Notes under the pieces: generated by a model
Database searches by the model: none
What the model was told of the DNA's origin: nothing
The model's input: only the letters and a program-made list of their open reading frames with translations
Source: Lunularia cruciata
Taxonomy: Eukaryota; Streptophyta; Marchantiopsida; Lunulariales; Lunulariaceae
Assembly (NCBI GenBank): GCA_948567375.1
Contig: OX419762.1
Coordinates: forward strand, 12,840,001 to 12,904,000
Direction: 5' to 3'
DNA length: 64,000 nucleotides
Part shown: in pieces, positions 45,057 through 55,670 of the stretch
How the letters are laid out: every line of letters starts with the position of its first letter
Position numbering within the stretch: the first letter of the stretch is position 1
Translations under genes and position numbers: made by a program

Positions 45057-47907
45057 GTCATGATCAAGATCGTTTTGCAACGGTGAACTCCACGACCATA
45101 GTCTTGTAACTTTGCTGTCCTCTTTGAAGTTTGGGCCAGCCATTGCCTCCGTATTGGTGAACCTATCCTACACGAGATTGCTCTCAACACTGAAGGGTCA
45201 CATACCCTGGACGATCCAGAGGTTGATCGATTCTTGGCAAGGAGATATAAGCCAACCACCGCATATCAGGGCAGTTCACTTGCGTTGTCTTTCTTGGCTA
45301 CTGTACTTCCCCGGTCCTGCACAAGGCATTCAAGCATTACCTGGTGCCATTGAGGCACTGGTGAATTCCTACTGGCTTGATCATGGGGATTGTTTTGTGT
45401 TCTCGCTACACAAAATAGATACTTTGGTTACTTTGGCTTGCCACGATGTACTCAGGAAGAACACAGGACAAGTCCGTGGGGCCATCCCCAAGCTGCTGTC
45501 ATTCATCCAGAAGGAAAGCGGGAAAATTGCTTTACAAGAGGCATTGATGATGGCGTTGTGCAATTTGACAATCACGAATGAGTCCAATTGTAAGCAGATT
45601 CTGGAACACCATTCCGGTGTTGGAGGACTGGTGAAGCTATTGGACGGTGAGACGAGCTCCGACTTACTTAATGGTTTAGCACGGACACTAGGGGATGTGG
45701 CAATCGACATAGAAGGAACGAAGAAAATCGGAGAAGTCCGTGGGTAATCCCCAAGCTGCTGTCATTGATCCAGAAGGATAGCGGGAAATTGCTTTACAAG
45801 AGGCATTGATGATTGCGTTGTGCACTTTGACAAACGCGAATGAGTCGAATCGAAAGCAGATTCTGGAACACGATTCCGTTGTTGAAGGAATGGTGAAGCT
45901 ACTGGACGGTGAAACGAGCTCCGATTTACTTGATGGTTTAGCACGGACACTAGGGAATGTGGCAATCGACATAGAAGGAAGGAAGAAAATCGGAGAAGTC
46001 CGTGGGGCCATCCCCAAGCTGTTGTCATTGATCCAGAAGGATAGCGAGGAAATTGCTTTACAAGAGGCATTGATGATGGCGCTGTGCAATTTGACAATCA
46101 CGAATGAGGCCAATAGTAAGCTGATTCTGGAACACCATTCCGGTGTTAAAGGACTGGTGAAGCTCTTGGACGGTGAGGTGAGCTCCCCGTATCTTTGTAG
46201 TTTGGCACGGACACTAGCGAGTGTGGCAATCGAAATAGAAGGAACGAAGAAAATCAGAGAAGTCCGTGGGGCCATCCCCAAGCTGCTGTCATTGATCCAG
46301 AAGGATAGCGGGAAATTGCTTTACAAGAGGCATTGATGACTGCATTATGCAATTTGACGAACGCGAATGAGTCGAATCGAAAGCAGATTCTGGAACACCA
46401 TTCCGGTGTTGAAGGACTGGTGAAGCTATTGGACGGTGAGACGAACTCCGACTTACTTAATGGTTTAGCACGGACACTAGGGAATGTGGCAATCGACATA
46501 GAAGGAAGGAAGAAAATCGGAGAAGTCCGTGGGGCCATCCCAAGCTGCTGTCATTGATCCAGAAGGATAGCGGGGAAATTGCTTTACAAGAGGCATTGAT
46601 GAGGGCGTTGTGCAATTTGACAATCACGAATGAGTCCAATTGTAAGCAGATTCTGGAACACGATTCTGTTGTTGAAGGACTGGTGAAGCTCTTGGACGGT
46701 GAGACGAGCTCCGACTTCCTTGATAGTTTGGCACGGACACTAGGGAATGTGGCAATCGACATAGAAGGAAGGAAGAAAATCGGAGAAGTCCGTGGGACCA
46801 TCCCCAAGCTGCTGTCATTGATCCAGAAGGATAGCGGGAAATTGCTTTACAAGAGGCATTGATGATGGCGCTGTGCAATTTGACAATCACGAATGAGGCC
46901 AATAGTAAGCTGATTCTGGAACACCATTCCGGTGTTAAAGGACTGGTGAAGCTCTTGGACGGTGAGGTGAGCTCCCCGTATCTTTGTAGTTTGGCACGGA
47001 CACTAGCGAGTGTGGCAATCGAAATAGAAGGAACGAAGAAAATCGGAGAAGTCCGTGGGACCATCCCCAAGCTGCTGTCATTGATCCAGAAGGATAGCGG
47101 GAAATTGCTTTACAAGAGGCATTGATGACTGCGTTGTGCAATTTGACGAACTCGAATGAGTCGAATCGAAAGCAGATTCTGGAACACCATTCCGGTGTTG
47201 AAGGACTGGTGAAGCTATTGGACGGTGAGACGAACTCCGACTTACTTAATGGTTTAGCACGGACACTAGGGAATGTGGCAATCGACATAGAAGGAAGGAA
47301 GAAAATCGGAGAAGTCCGTGGGGCCATCCCCAAGCTGCTGTCATTGATTCTCAAAGAAGACGGCTGTACAGAATCACAAGAGGCACTGACGGAAACTTTA
47401 AAACAATTAGCCACGTTGGAAGCTAACCGGATCCAGATCATGGGGGATCCGGGCACTCTCGAGGGATTAGTGAAACTTGTTGATGTTGGTAAGGGTTTTG
47501 GGTACCTGTACGAGCTTTGTCAGACAATATATTTTCTGTCCATTGAAAGTGAAGGTGCGATGAAACTAGGGAATGGTTCTGGCGCTATTTCCAAGGTGCT
47601 AACATTCATTCTGCAAGATGATGGGAGTATCCCATATGCCGTTCAAGAGATATTAGTGTTACTCTTTCAACGTTGAATGGTGGTCAAAGGTAATCGAAGG
47701 CAGATTCTAGAAACTCGTGGAGGACTAGAGGGATTGTTGCAACTGGTGGATGGTTGGAAGAGTTCTAGGTACTTTGAAGGGGTGGCATCCATATTGGCTA
47801 GCGTGGCAATTGACGCAGAAGGTACTAAGTACGCAGGAGTAGTTTCTAGAGCTATATCCAAGCTCGTAATCTTTGTCTTACAAGATAAACTATTGTGGTG
47901 CATTTGA
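45057..47907 (+). pseudogene. ARM-repeat C-terminus of the NLR-like gene
   Basis: Begins with a non-repeated part (SSLKFGPAIASVLVNLSYTR, LSWLLYFPGPAQGIQALP). Eight 88-residue units follow, starting at 45471, 45735, 45997, 46261, 46524, 46787, 47050 and 47313, each made of two ARM helical repeats (GAIPKLLSLIQKDSG...NLT, then GVEGLVKLLDGE...LARTLGNVAIDIEG). The last unit is diverged (LILKEDGCTESQEALTETLK), and a half unit at 47677-47907 follows an in-frame TGA at 47674. Frameshifts recur at the same place in several units (GCGGGAAATTGC, one base short). ARM repeats form a superhelical protein-binding surface. Confidence 0.88.
45735..47312 (+). repeat. Two-copy 789-bp higher-order repeat within the ARM array
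   Basis: Units 2-4 (45735-46523) and units 5-7 (46524-47312) are each 789 bp and correspond pairwise: units 2/5 share HDSVVEG, 3/6 share NEANSKLILEHHSGVKG and SSPYLCSLARTLASVAIEIEG, 4/7 share NESNRKQILEHHSG and NSDLLNG. This implies duplication of a three-unit block. Confidence 0.9.
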
Positions 47908-49479
47908 AGCGAAGTTGATAGAATCGCTGCTTAGTCGCTGCTTAATCTAGTTGGGACTCACTTCAAAGGCTTTTCACTAAACATGGAGCTCATCGCGAAA
48001 TTTAAAAGACTAAGATAGGGCCGAAGAGAAACAAGAGGTCCTTTGTGCGGTACATGTTTGGCAATGAGTTTGTTGATATTCAAATCGTTTATGTGACATG
48101 ATCATAGTACGGAAAAATAAGCACAGCCTAGTCAATTTACAAAACTCGATCCTGTTAGGTCAGCGATGAATATTGGAACTTTATCATGTGAAGGGCCATA
48201 AATAGGGGAAGCGAACACGTCCAAGTCAAATTCACGGACATGGATGATCTGTTCGTCCTCAGCAAAACCATTTGCCTTCAAATTACACATTTTCATGCGA
48301 AATATCAACCAATCATAGTTCTCCAAAATGAAATGTAGTTAGATGACAGTAGTTTCAAAAGTGCTCGGCCTGCATGGTTTGCAGACTTAAGAATGCAAAC
48401 AGAGCATTGATTCAACACTGTATTCATCAGAAGGTAAACAAAATACTTAGACATGTCGTCATTTCTAAAGTAAACAAGAAATAATGTAACCTATCGAGGG
48501 GGTGGCATACAATTTTCTATTTTTGGATTAAGGGAATTTGAGAAGATAAGATTAAAAATTAGGATAATTTTTTTTTGAGATTATATATATATATATATAT
48601 GAAAAGTTTTATATGTCTTTATACGAAGTGTATGGACTTAAGATGACTTAAAATTAAAATATTTTGAATATATCAGATATATGTGACATTGTAAGCATTT
48701 AGGGTTTAGGGTTTAGCATTTCTTGGCAAATATTCTACCTTTATAAATAAAATAATATTATATGTTACCTCTTTTTTGTGAAAATTTTAAAAAGATATGC
48801 TAATTGATTTTTTTATGTATATATAATATTATTTTTTAAAGGTGTAGAAATATCAATTCATTTTTAAATTGGCATTTTAGTCATGATTCCCACATAGATA
48901 CTAAAAGATGGTCAAACTTTGGTCTTAAAGTACACCAACACTATTTCAAACATTATGGTTTACATACAAACTTTTTGTATATCTTAAATTCGAAGTTGAT
49001 GACAATTGTTTGTGAGCAATGCATAGGTAAACTTATACCTTCCACATGATTGACCAATAATTCTTGAGTTTTGAGATTGAGCTCCTCTCATTCCACTATA
49101 TATAAGCAAGATAATTCCACAAACATAAAGACCTATAGCATCAAGGTGGAGATTGTGAGCATTGTGGATGAGTTTAAGAATAATCTTAAGTCCCTTTAGT
49201 GAGTCATTAGGAATGAATGTTGTTGTAGTGTACTATAGTGACTTATGTGAAGCAACATGAAGTAGAGGGGATACGTGATTGGAGAAGCCTTAATTTACAC
49301 AAAAACTATCTTGTTTCTTTATACATGGACTATAGTAGTCCTCGGTCGAGATAATATCAAGTGTGGCATGAATCTTGAAATAGTTGCTACAACACCAAAA
49401 ATTAGAGAAAAGATGGGATCAAATCTCGTTGCTATTTGAGATGTAGCTATCCAAGATAGTTTTACAGTTTTGCACCAAT
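47908..49479. other. Intergenic, no gene recognised
   Basis: AT-rich, with a short (AT)n near 48583-48600. The small minus frame 48132-48326 (64 codons) has no domain. TTTAGGG occurs only about 2.7 times at 48698. Confidence 0.6.
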
Positions 49480-49940
49480 GTGTTGCAAGTAAGTTAATCA
49501 GTCTTTATGATGTCCATATAATGATTGAGTTCAAATTTTCCATTGACAATCCACGTGAAGGATTGGCCAATTGGAAATTGAATGACAAAAATTTGTGTTT
49601 ATGGAAGGGTATACATTACAACTTTGCATTAGGCGGGTTTCCAAGTTTTCAAGGGTTCATGTGAACGATATACAAGTTGGTGGTGAATTTCTCTCTTTAT
49701 TATGCGATATTACCTCTCTTCAACATTTGAATTTGTCCAAAAACTCAAAATTTCAAGTTAAATTCCTAAGTCTTTAGTAACTTGACTTTTATAAAGGAAC
49801 TTGATCTTAATGAGAAACACTTGATAGGAAAAATACCAATAAAGTTATGGGAATTTAGTGAGTTGCAAAATTTGGTTTTGTTCTAAAATGATCTTACACA
49901 CAACATTACTGGATTTAGCATATTGTTCTAGATAGCACAC
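49480..49940 (+). pseudogene. LRR receptor relic, N-terminal part
   Basis: FSIDNPREGLANWKLNDKNLCLWKGI (about 49534-49610) is the LRR N-terminal cap (a Leu-x-x-Trp, Leu-Cys-x-Trp pattern) of plant LRR receptor kinases. First LRRs follow: LQHLNLSKNSKFQ and, after stops, KELDLNEKHLIGKIPIKLWE and FSELQNLVLF (to about 49890). The LRR series resumes after 57780. Role in intact relatives: extracellular ligand recognition. Confidence 0.7.
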
Positions 49941-52067
49941 AATCTCTCTTGATTTTGTAATTTTTTTTGACCTTGTCGTACTTTGCTTTTCTCTCTTTGG
50001 GAACACACAAGGTGCTGCTGTGGAGCCTATAGATCACACATTGTAGATAACCTATGCCTACTAGTTTGAGCGCCTGTAGAACCTAACTAGTAGAACCCTT
50101 CACTCTAGGTTTTGGTATTCTTGCTATCGGGTAGAGTAGTAACGAGCAACCTAACCTGTCATCATAACACTCACTCCTGGTCTGTTGGTCATCACTTCCA
50201 ACATTACCAAGGAGAAATACACAACACTCTTAGAAGGAAAGAACCTAAGCAAAATGTTCGCATACCAATCAAAACCAACTGGGCGTACAAACAAACATGC
50301 AAGCACAAAGAGGATCCAATCACAAGAAGTCAACAACAACTCTTTGTGCTTTTTGTTAGAATTGAGCTTCAAAGCCCTCTTGCTCTATCATCAAGCTAAT
50401 TTTAACTTGTAATCAAAGCTTCTTCCAATATGCACTTTAACCTTCAACCAATTTGTACTCAAAGTGGTGTAATCCTATATCTTTTTGATGAGGAAAATTC
50501 TATGTAACTTAGATAAGCATAACTTTCTTGATATGAATTTTATTCCATTGTTCTTGGATTTAATAGAAAGCTTGTGAGATAGGCCTTCCAATGATATAAA
50601 ATAAACCACGATTTGATCAATATAGGTCCCCTGAAAAGCTCTCAAACTTGGCCAATTTTCTATAGTTTCACCCTAATTCCGAGCACCCTAATTTAGATTT
50701 TGCTCCTGGTTCTGGGTAGCTTTCCTCAAGTTTCTGGATCAGAGGTGCAGTTCATCCTCATGAACACTCCAAAAACCTAAAACCCTCAATCATAGATACA
50801 CAAATTGGAGAATTGACACTCAATCATAATAGAAGATAGAAATGCTCTACCAAGCTTATGATAGTATTTTAAATAGAGTTTGTTGCATTAGCTCTCACTC
50901 TCAAGTCAACTAAACTTTTCACACTAGCTGTTTGTATCCTTGTCTAAACCTATCTAAATTTTAGTACCTTAATCCAACCCCAAACCAAAGATATGGATCA
51001 ATTCCTAAGCTGGGCTAACTTGTGAGCTCTACAGACCCAAGTATGCTTGATCCAAGACCCTGAATTTTCTATTTGAAGAATTCATATGAAACCTTTACAC
51101 AAAAGTGAAAACTCTAGCCACCAAAATATTAGAAATTTTCACAAGGTGATTCAGAACACAACTTTAGGAGTGACCAAATCTTCAAACCTGATCAACATCT
51201 CATCTCCAACTCTTCACTTTCCAAAGCTCCAACTTCAATTGGCCAGATCTGATTTGAGATTAATCAAACCTGAACATTTCTTGAGCTTAATAGTATAGCA
51301 CTTTGTTAACTCTTTGATCCAACTGACAGATCATGAATATGTATCATGAAGCTCTTTGAATCACCTATTTTGTGCTCTTGGGTATGAATTCTACCCCCAT
51401 TAATTCAATCAATCATATCTCTTAGAGAATTTGCTCAAATCACTTTATTTTAATCTTCAAATTATAGCATGTTAGCTCTTCTCTGCAACCATGGTATTCT
51501 TTCCTCCAATGCACTCTCAAACTCCTTTCATGGTCCAAAAACTCCCAACTTCTCTTCTTGGAACCCAATCTCTTGCAATTTTATCATTTAGCCTCTTCAC
51601 TTTTTGATAAGTGGACCCCATAACTCTACCTTGAAGCTCATGGGAAAAATTGAATCATTCTTCATCTACAAGAGCATATAGATTGTCAAGTTGCAGACTT
51701 GCTTGTAAGTAAGCATAGAATGGACAATAGAATCTCGGTTTTCCATCATCAAACTCTATGAATACTGCCCCAAAACGTGCCACCATCCAATCCCATAAGC
51801 CGTTGCGGTGTAGAATCTGAAGTCTAATGAGAAAAGGATCTGAGAGTGGCAGACTAGGAGCATGAGGTATCTCCTACTCAAATGCTTCCTCTCACTCTCT
51901 AATGCTTGCTCTCTATTACAACTCTCACTCCTAACATCCTCCTTTCACTTGAGACTCCTCAAACTAAAACACACCTTCCTCCCAACTATCCACCAACTAT
52001 ATACCTAAGAACTTCTCAAAGAAGACAAGATCATAATCCATGTGGCCCATCATATACATGTACATAG
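49941..52067. other. Unidentified insertion-like block
   Basis: It separates LRR fragments. No ORF with recognisable domains. The reverse complement of 51200-51660 has the wording of the family B leader (AAAAAGTGAAG...GGAACC, 'AGTTGGAG'), so part may be a minus-strand leader of a related element. Weak. Confidence 0.3.
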
Positions 52068-52211
52068 TGTAACAATATGGAGTTTAACGACAAAGTTAGT
52101 TGGGCTTACGAAGTAGAGAATAAGACAAAATAGCCTAGAATATTCTAGAAGCATCTGAGAAGCTTCTTGGGAAGCTTCCCAACTAGTTAACTTGCGCTCT
52201 AAGCAGGTAGC

Positions 52212-52224
52212 TTCTAGAAGCTTC
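52212..52224 (+). promoter_or_regulatory. Heat-shock-element-like array in the A5 5' LTR
   Basis: TTCTAGAAGCTTC gives TTC/GAA/TTC with 2-bp spacing, 140 bp upstream of TATA. Further GAAnnTTC pairs lie at about 52159-52175 and 52268-52287. Binding by a heat-shock factor is inferred from the consensus only. Confidence 0.55.
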
Positions 52225-52363
52225 TAACTAGCTTAGCTTGCACGCCAAGTAGGTGGCTTCTAGAAGGAAGCTTCTTGAGAAGCTTCTTGGTTAACTTGGC
52301 TTGCACTCCAAGAAAGCGGCTCAAAGAAGCTCTTGAGAAGCTTCAAGGGTCTTGTATGCTACC

Positions 52364-52370
52364 TATAAAT
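52364..52370 (+). promoter_or_regulatory. TATA box of the A5 5' LTR
   Basis: TATAAAT in the context ACCTATAAATACC, retained in most family A LTRs. Confidence 0.75.
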
Positions 52371-52476
52371 ACCAAAGCCAAAGCTCATGCTAGGCATTTG
52401 GAGTTTTCCCTCATTCAAGTGTCCCAATGTGAGTTTCCATTCTTCTATTTCTCTCCTTGGTTTTGGTCTTTTATAT

Positions 52477-52488
52477 TGGTATCAGAGC
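52477..52488 (+). other. Primer-binding site, initiator-Met tRNA (A5)
   Basis: TGGTATCAGAGC, a perfect 12-base match to the classic plant initiator-Met tRNA PBS, 1 bp after the LTR. Confidence 0.95.
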
Positions 52489-52497
52489 AAGAATGGG

Positions 52498-52683
52498 ATG
52501 GATGGAATTTATGGACCACCAAATCCACTTCCACCAAACCATTGGGACTTTCATGTCCAGATATTACCAAAGCATCGTTTCACACAATTCATCACCTCAC
52601 GCTTTGGGCACGATTTTCTACATATCATCACCGTGTCAGAGGAACCCTTGATACTTCCAATTGTAACTTATGGAGAATGGTGA
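52498..52683 (+). pseudogene. Family A leader ORF, A5 copy
   Basis: MDGIYGPPNPLPPNHWDFHV... to VTYGEW, 61 codons, right after the PBS, and in the same frame as the gag start at 52699 with a single TGA between them. Four other copies have it. No recognised domain. Confidence 0.5.
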
Positions 52684-52698
52684 ACGTGTTCCCTTGCA

Positions 52699-53506
52699 AT
52701 GCAACAACAAATTGAGCATCTTACTCGATTGTTGGATGAACAAGACCAACAACGACAAGAACAAATAGACAGAGCACGAGTTCGAGATGGAAAAGATCAC
52801 ATTCGATTTCCAAAACCCAAGGTGTTTGAAGGCAAGAATCTTCCAGGCACAGTGGAGAATTTTGTGTTTGACTGCAAACGTTACTTTGAAGCCACCAATC
52901 TTCAAGACGAACGGAAACAAATTCTCTTGGCTTCTAGCCAATTGGATGGCGTGGCAAAACTTTGGTGGCGATTCCAAGTAGAAAGAGCTGAACGACAAAT
53001 TGTTACACCGATTTTGACATGGGCGGAATTCAAAGATGCAATACTTGGTCTATTTCAAACTATAAATGCCACCTGAGCCGCACAAGATAAATTGGGGGAG
53101 TTGAGGCAGATTGGCTTAGTGACAAGCTACATCACACAATTTCAGAACATCATCATGCAAATTCCAGATATCCAAGAAGGTGAAGTTCTGGATAGATTTG
53201 TGCGAGGATTGAAGTCACAAACCAAATTGGAGGTAAGCATGCGGGAGCCACAAAACGTAGAAGAAGCCATGCAATTGGCTGAGCGTTTTGATTCCTTGGT
53301 TGCAACAACTTGGTCTCGACCTCGACCTACACAAAGCCTACCAGTACACCATGCATGAGTGGAACAACCGGTACCAATGGAGATTGATGCTATCGAACAA
53401 AGACCACTTGGCATAACAGATAGAGAAAGATTACGATAAAATGGAGGTTGCTTTTATTGTTGCCAAGTTGGACATCGCATTGCTGAATGTCCACTTAGGA
53501 ATTGGT
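52699..53506 (+). pseudogene. gag of A5
   Basis: Starts MQQQIEHLTRLLDEQ; other copies have about 12 more residues upstream (MAAILDVIL), lost here in a small deletion. Capsid region: FPKPKVFEGKNLPGTVENF, AKLWWRFQVERAERQ, LTWAEFKDAILGLFQ, RFVRGLKSQTKLEV. A CCHC knuckle CFYCCQVGHRIAEC lies at 53449-53490. Stops at 53074, 53356 and near 53436. It would form the particle core and bind RNA. Confidence 0.88.
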
Positions 53507-53586
53507 GACCTCGACAAGTTGCCCAGATGGAGTTTGTGGAACAGAATGATCAAGGAAACGAAGAATCCTAGTAGGAGAGTTTGAGC

Positions 53587-53954
53587 TACCTATTGGGAGC
53601 TTGATTAGTTCTAATGGGATTGAAGGCTTGACCTATACAAGTTTGCTTCACTTGCAAGGTACGATATCTAATTGGGGTTGTAGGATTTTGGTTGATTCAG
53701 GAAGTTCAGAGAATTGCATGTTTATGCAAGTAGCAAAGGAATTGGATATTCCTATCAAGCCAGTGTTTGGAAGTAGTTTGATGATGGCGGATGGTAGAAA
53801 GGGTTCTACATTTTGCACCTCGCATCCTATTACCTTCAAGATTGCAAAGGAGTATTTGGAGTGTATGAGGTTTGTAGTGACATCTCTACACTATGATATC
53901 ATTCTAGGTCTACCTTGGGTTGAACGTCATAAGGTTCAATTCAATTGGACCTGA
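53587..53954 (+). pseudogene. Aspartic protease of A5
   Basis: Open frame with the active site ILVDSGSSENC (about 53688-53720), flap region SSLMMADGRKGS and the C-terminal DIILGLPWVERHKVQF. The catalytic DSG is intact. A TGA ends the frame before the linker. Confidence 0.88.
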
Positions 53955-54035
53955 CGACAAATTCAAGTACAACACCAAGGTAATTTCCAATTAGGTCGTT
54001 TGGCACCTCTGAGTAAGATGCCTAAGAATAGTCAG

Positions 54036-54215
54036 TCCCAAGATGGGAAGTTTGTCGAGAAGGTAGCCATAGAGCAAATATGGAAGGGAGATGAGTCCCA
54101 AGATGGGAAGTTTGCCAAGAAGGCAACCATAGATCAAGCTTGGAAGAGAGATGAGTCCTTGGAAGGGAAGTTCGTTAATGAAGCGGCCATAGAGCAAGCT
54201 TTGGAGGAAGATAAG
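54036..54215 (+). repeat. 60-bp x3 coding tandem repeat, PR-RT linker of A5
   Basis: Three units: SQDGKFVEKVAIEQIWKGDE, SQDGKFAKKATIDQAWKRDE, SLEGKFVNEAAIEQALEEDK. Amphipathic and charged, likely helical. The reading frame is open through the array and into RT. Confidence 0.92.
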
Positions 54216-54287
54216 TCTGTATTCACGGTGTGGGTCAAGCCGATTGCACAAGAACAATCTGAGAAGGGCCAAGAGCCTCATCAAGCA

Positions 54288-54941
54288 ATGGTCGATCGGA
54301 TAGTTCAGGAGTTTGTAGATGTGTTTTCGGATGATCTGCCAAAAGGATTACCCTCCGATCGAGGTATGCCCTTCAAGATCAAGTTATTGCCAGGGAGTAC
54401 TCTTGTGAGTAGACCAATCTATCGGCTCTCACCAAAGGAGTTGGAGGAGTTGCGAACAACACTTACAAAGTTGTTGGAGAAGGATTTCATACAACATAGT
54501 ACCTCTCCTTGGGGAGCACCGGTACTATTTGTTCCAAAGAAGGATGGAGGACTTCTTTTTTGTATTGATTAGTGTGGACTCAATAAGCAAACCGTGAAGA
54601 ATGCATATCCCTTGCCTCGGATCGATGACCTGCTAGATCAACTATGTGGAGCACGCTACTTTTCCAAACTGGATCTTTGTAGCGGCTATTGGCAAATTCT
54701 TATTGAAAGAGAGGATGTGCAAAAGACTGCCTTTCACACAAGGTATGGACATTTCGAGTGGAGAGTTTTACCTTTTGGACTCACTAATGCTCCAGCAGTC
54801 TTCATGGATCAGATGCATTGGGTGTTGGAGGGACTATTGGATTGGTCCGTGGTGGTGTTCTTAGATGATATCCTTATCTATAGCAGGACAAAGGCAGAAC
54901 ATGTGAATCATGTGCAAGAAGTCCTAAGACGACTACAATAG
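54288..54941 (+). pseudogene. Reverse transcriptase of A5
   Basis: MVDRIVQEFVDVFSDDLPKG, RPIYRLSPKELEEL, SPWGAPVLFVPKKDGG, then a TAG at 54570. After it: [48 protein letters not shown] and catalytic [11 protein letters not shown] with both Asp. A TAG at 54939 ends this part. All seven RT blocks are present. Confidence 0.92.
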
Positions 54942-55670
54942 TGGAAATTTTACTGCAAGAAGTCAAAGTGCGCTTTTTGGCAGAAGGAGGTTACCTTCTT
55001 AGGTCATAAGATCTCATCAGAGGGGATCAAGATGGAAGAAGAGAAGATAAAGGCCATTATTGATTGGCCTACACCGAAGGATGCCACAGAAGTACGAGCA
55101 TTCAATGGATTGGCTAGTTTTTGCTGACGGTTCATCCACCATTATGCTCACGTGGCTGCACCATTGACTGACCTCTTGGGAAAGAACTTGAAGTTCCAGT
55201 GGACCACCAAGCATGAAGAAGCATTCCAGAAGTTAAAGAATATGGTGTCTTCAAGACCCATTCTTCAACCATATGATCCTTAACTACCTTGTGTGGTTGA
55301 TTTTGATGCTTCTAACTTTGCAATTGGAGCTATGTTGCAACAAGAATTTCTAGATGGACTACATCCTATTGCCTTTGTGTCTCGCCAACTAAATACAGCT
55401 GAAAGAAATTACTCTGCTCAAGATTGGGAACAACTTGCAATGGTATATGCCACCAAGGTATGGAGGCATTATCTCTTGGGGAAACAAGTGATCATGCAAA
55501 CTGATCACAAGCCATTGTTGCAAACCTTACACTTTGGAGCACATGAAGAGTCGGCATCATCGATGGGAAGAGCAACTCCAATTGTTTAACATCAAACTTG
55601 AGTACAAACCAGGTCGGTTCCATGTCATCCCTAATGCCCTATCACAACGACCTAATTTGAAGGCTCTTCC
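54942..55670 (+). pseudogene. RT thumb and RNase H of A5
   Basis: FWQKEVTFLGHKISSEG, AIIDWPTPKDATEVRAFNG, then RNase H VVDFDASNFAIGAMLQQ (about 55297-55347), YSAQDWEQLAMVYATKVW and TDHKPLLQTL. A one-base insertion near 55533 shifts frame to MKSRHHRWEEQLQLF and KPGRFHVIPNALSQR. Stops at 55126 (TGA) and 55280 (TAA). Confidence 0.9.

Larger units (their letters stand above)
41126..47907 (+). pseudogene. Alpha/beta-hydrolase - NB-ARC - ARM repeat gene (NLR-like), disrupted
   Basis: A multi-exon immune-receptor-type gene. Order: alpha/beta-hydrolase (41126-42338), nucleotide-binding NB-ARC with Walker A, kinase-2 and GxP motifs (42640-44120), a helical linker (to about 44477), and a large armadillo-repeat C-terminus (45112-47907). 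NB-ARC proteins act as ATP/ADP switches in cytoplasmic immunity; hydrolase-type NLRs are known from liverworts and the hydrolase would be the N-terminal signalling module. ARM repeats replace the usual LRR as ligand or partner surface. At least four frameshifts and in-frame stops (41733, 47674) break it, so it is called a pseudogene. Many lesions are single bases in short homopolymers, so assembly error remains possible. GC is visibly higher than in the flanking retroelements. Confidence 0.82.
52068..52475 (+). repeat. 5' LTR of A5
   Basis: TGTAACAATATGG... to TTTTATA (TTTTACA in relatives). It contains six GAAGCTTC palindromes, a perfect three-box heat-shock-type array and a TATA box at 52364-52370 that should place the transcript start near 52395. 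Confidence 0.95.

Noticed and set aside
45381-47456. Long minus-strand ORFs of 94-197 codons across the ARM array
   Set aside because: They repeat with the 264-bp period of the sense ARM units and have no domain of their own; antisense shadows of the repeats.
48698-48716. TTTAGGG telomere-type repeats
   Set aside because: Only about 2.7 units; too short for a telomere or interstitial telomeric tract.
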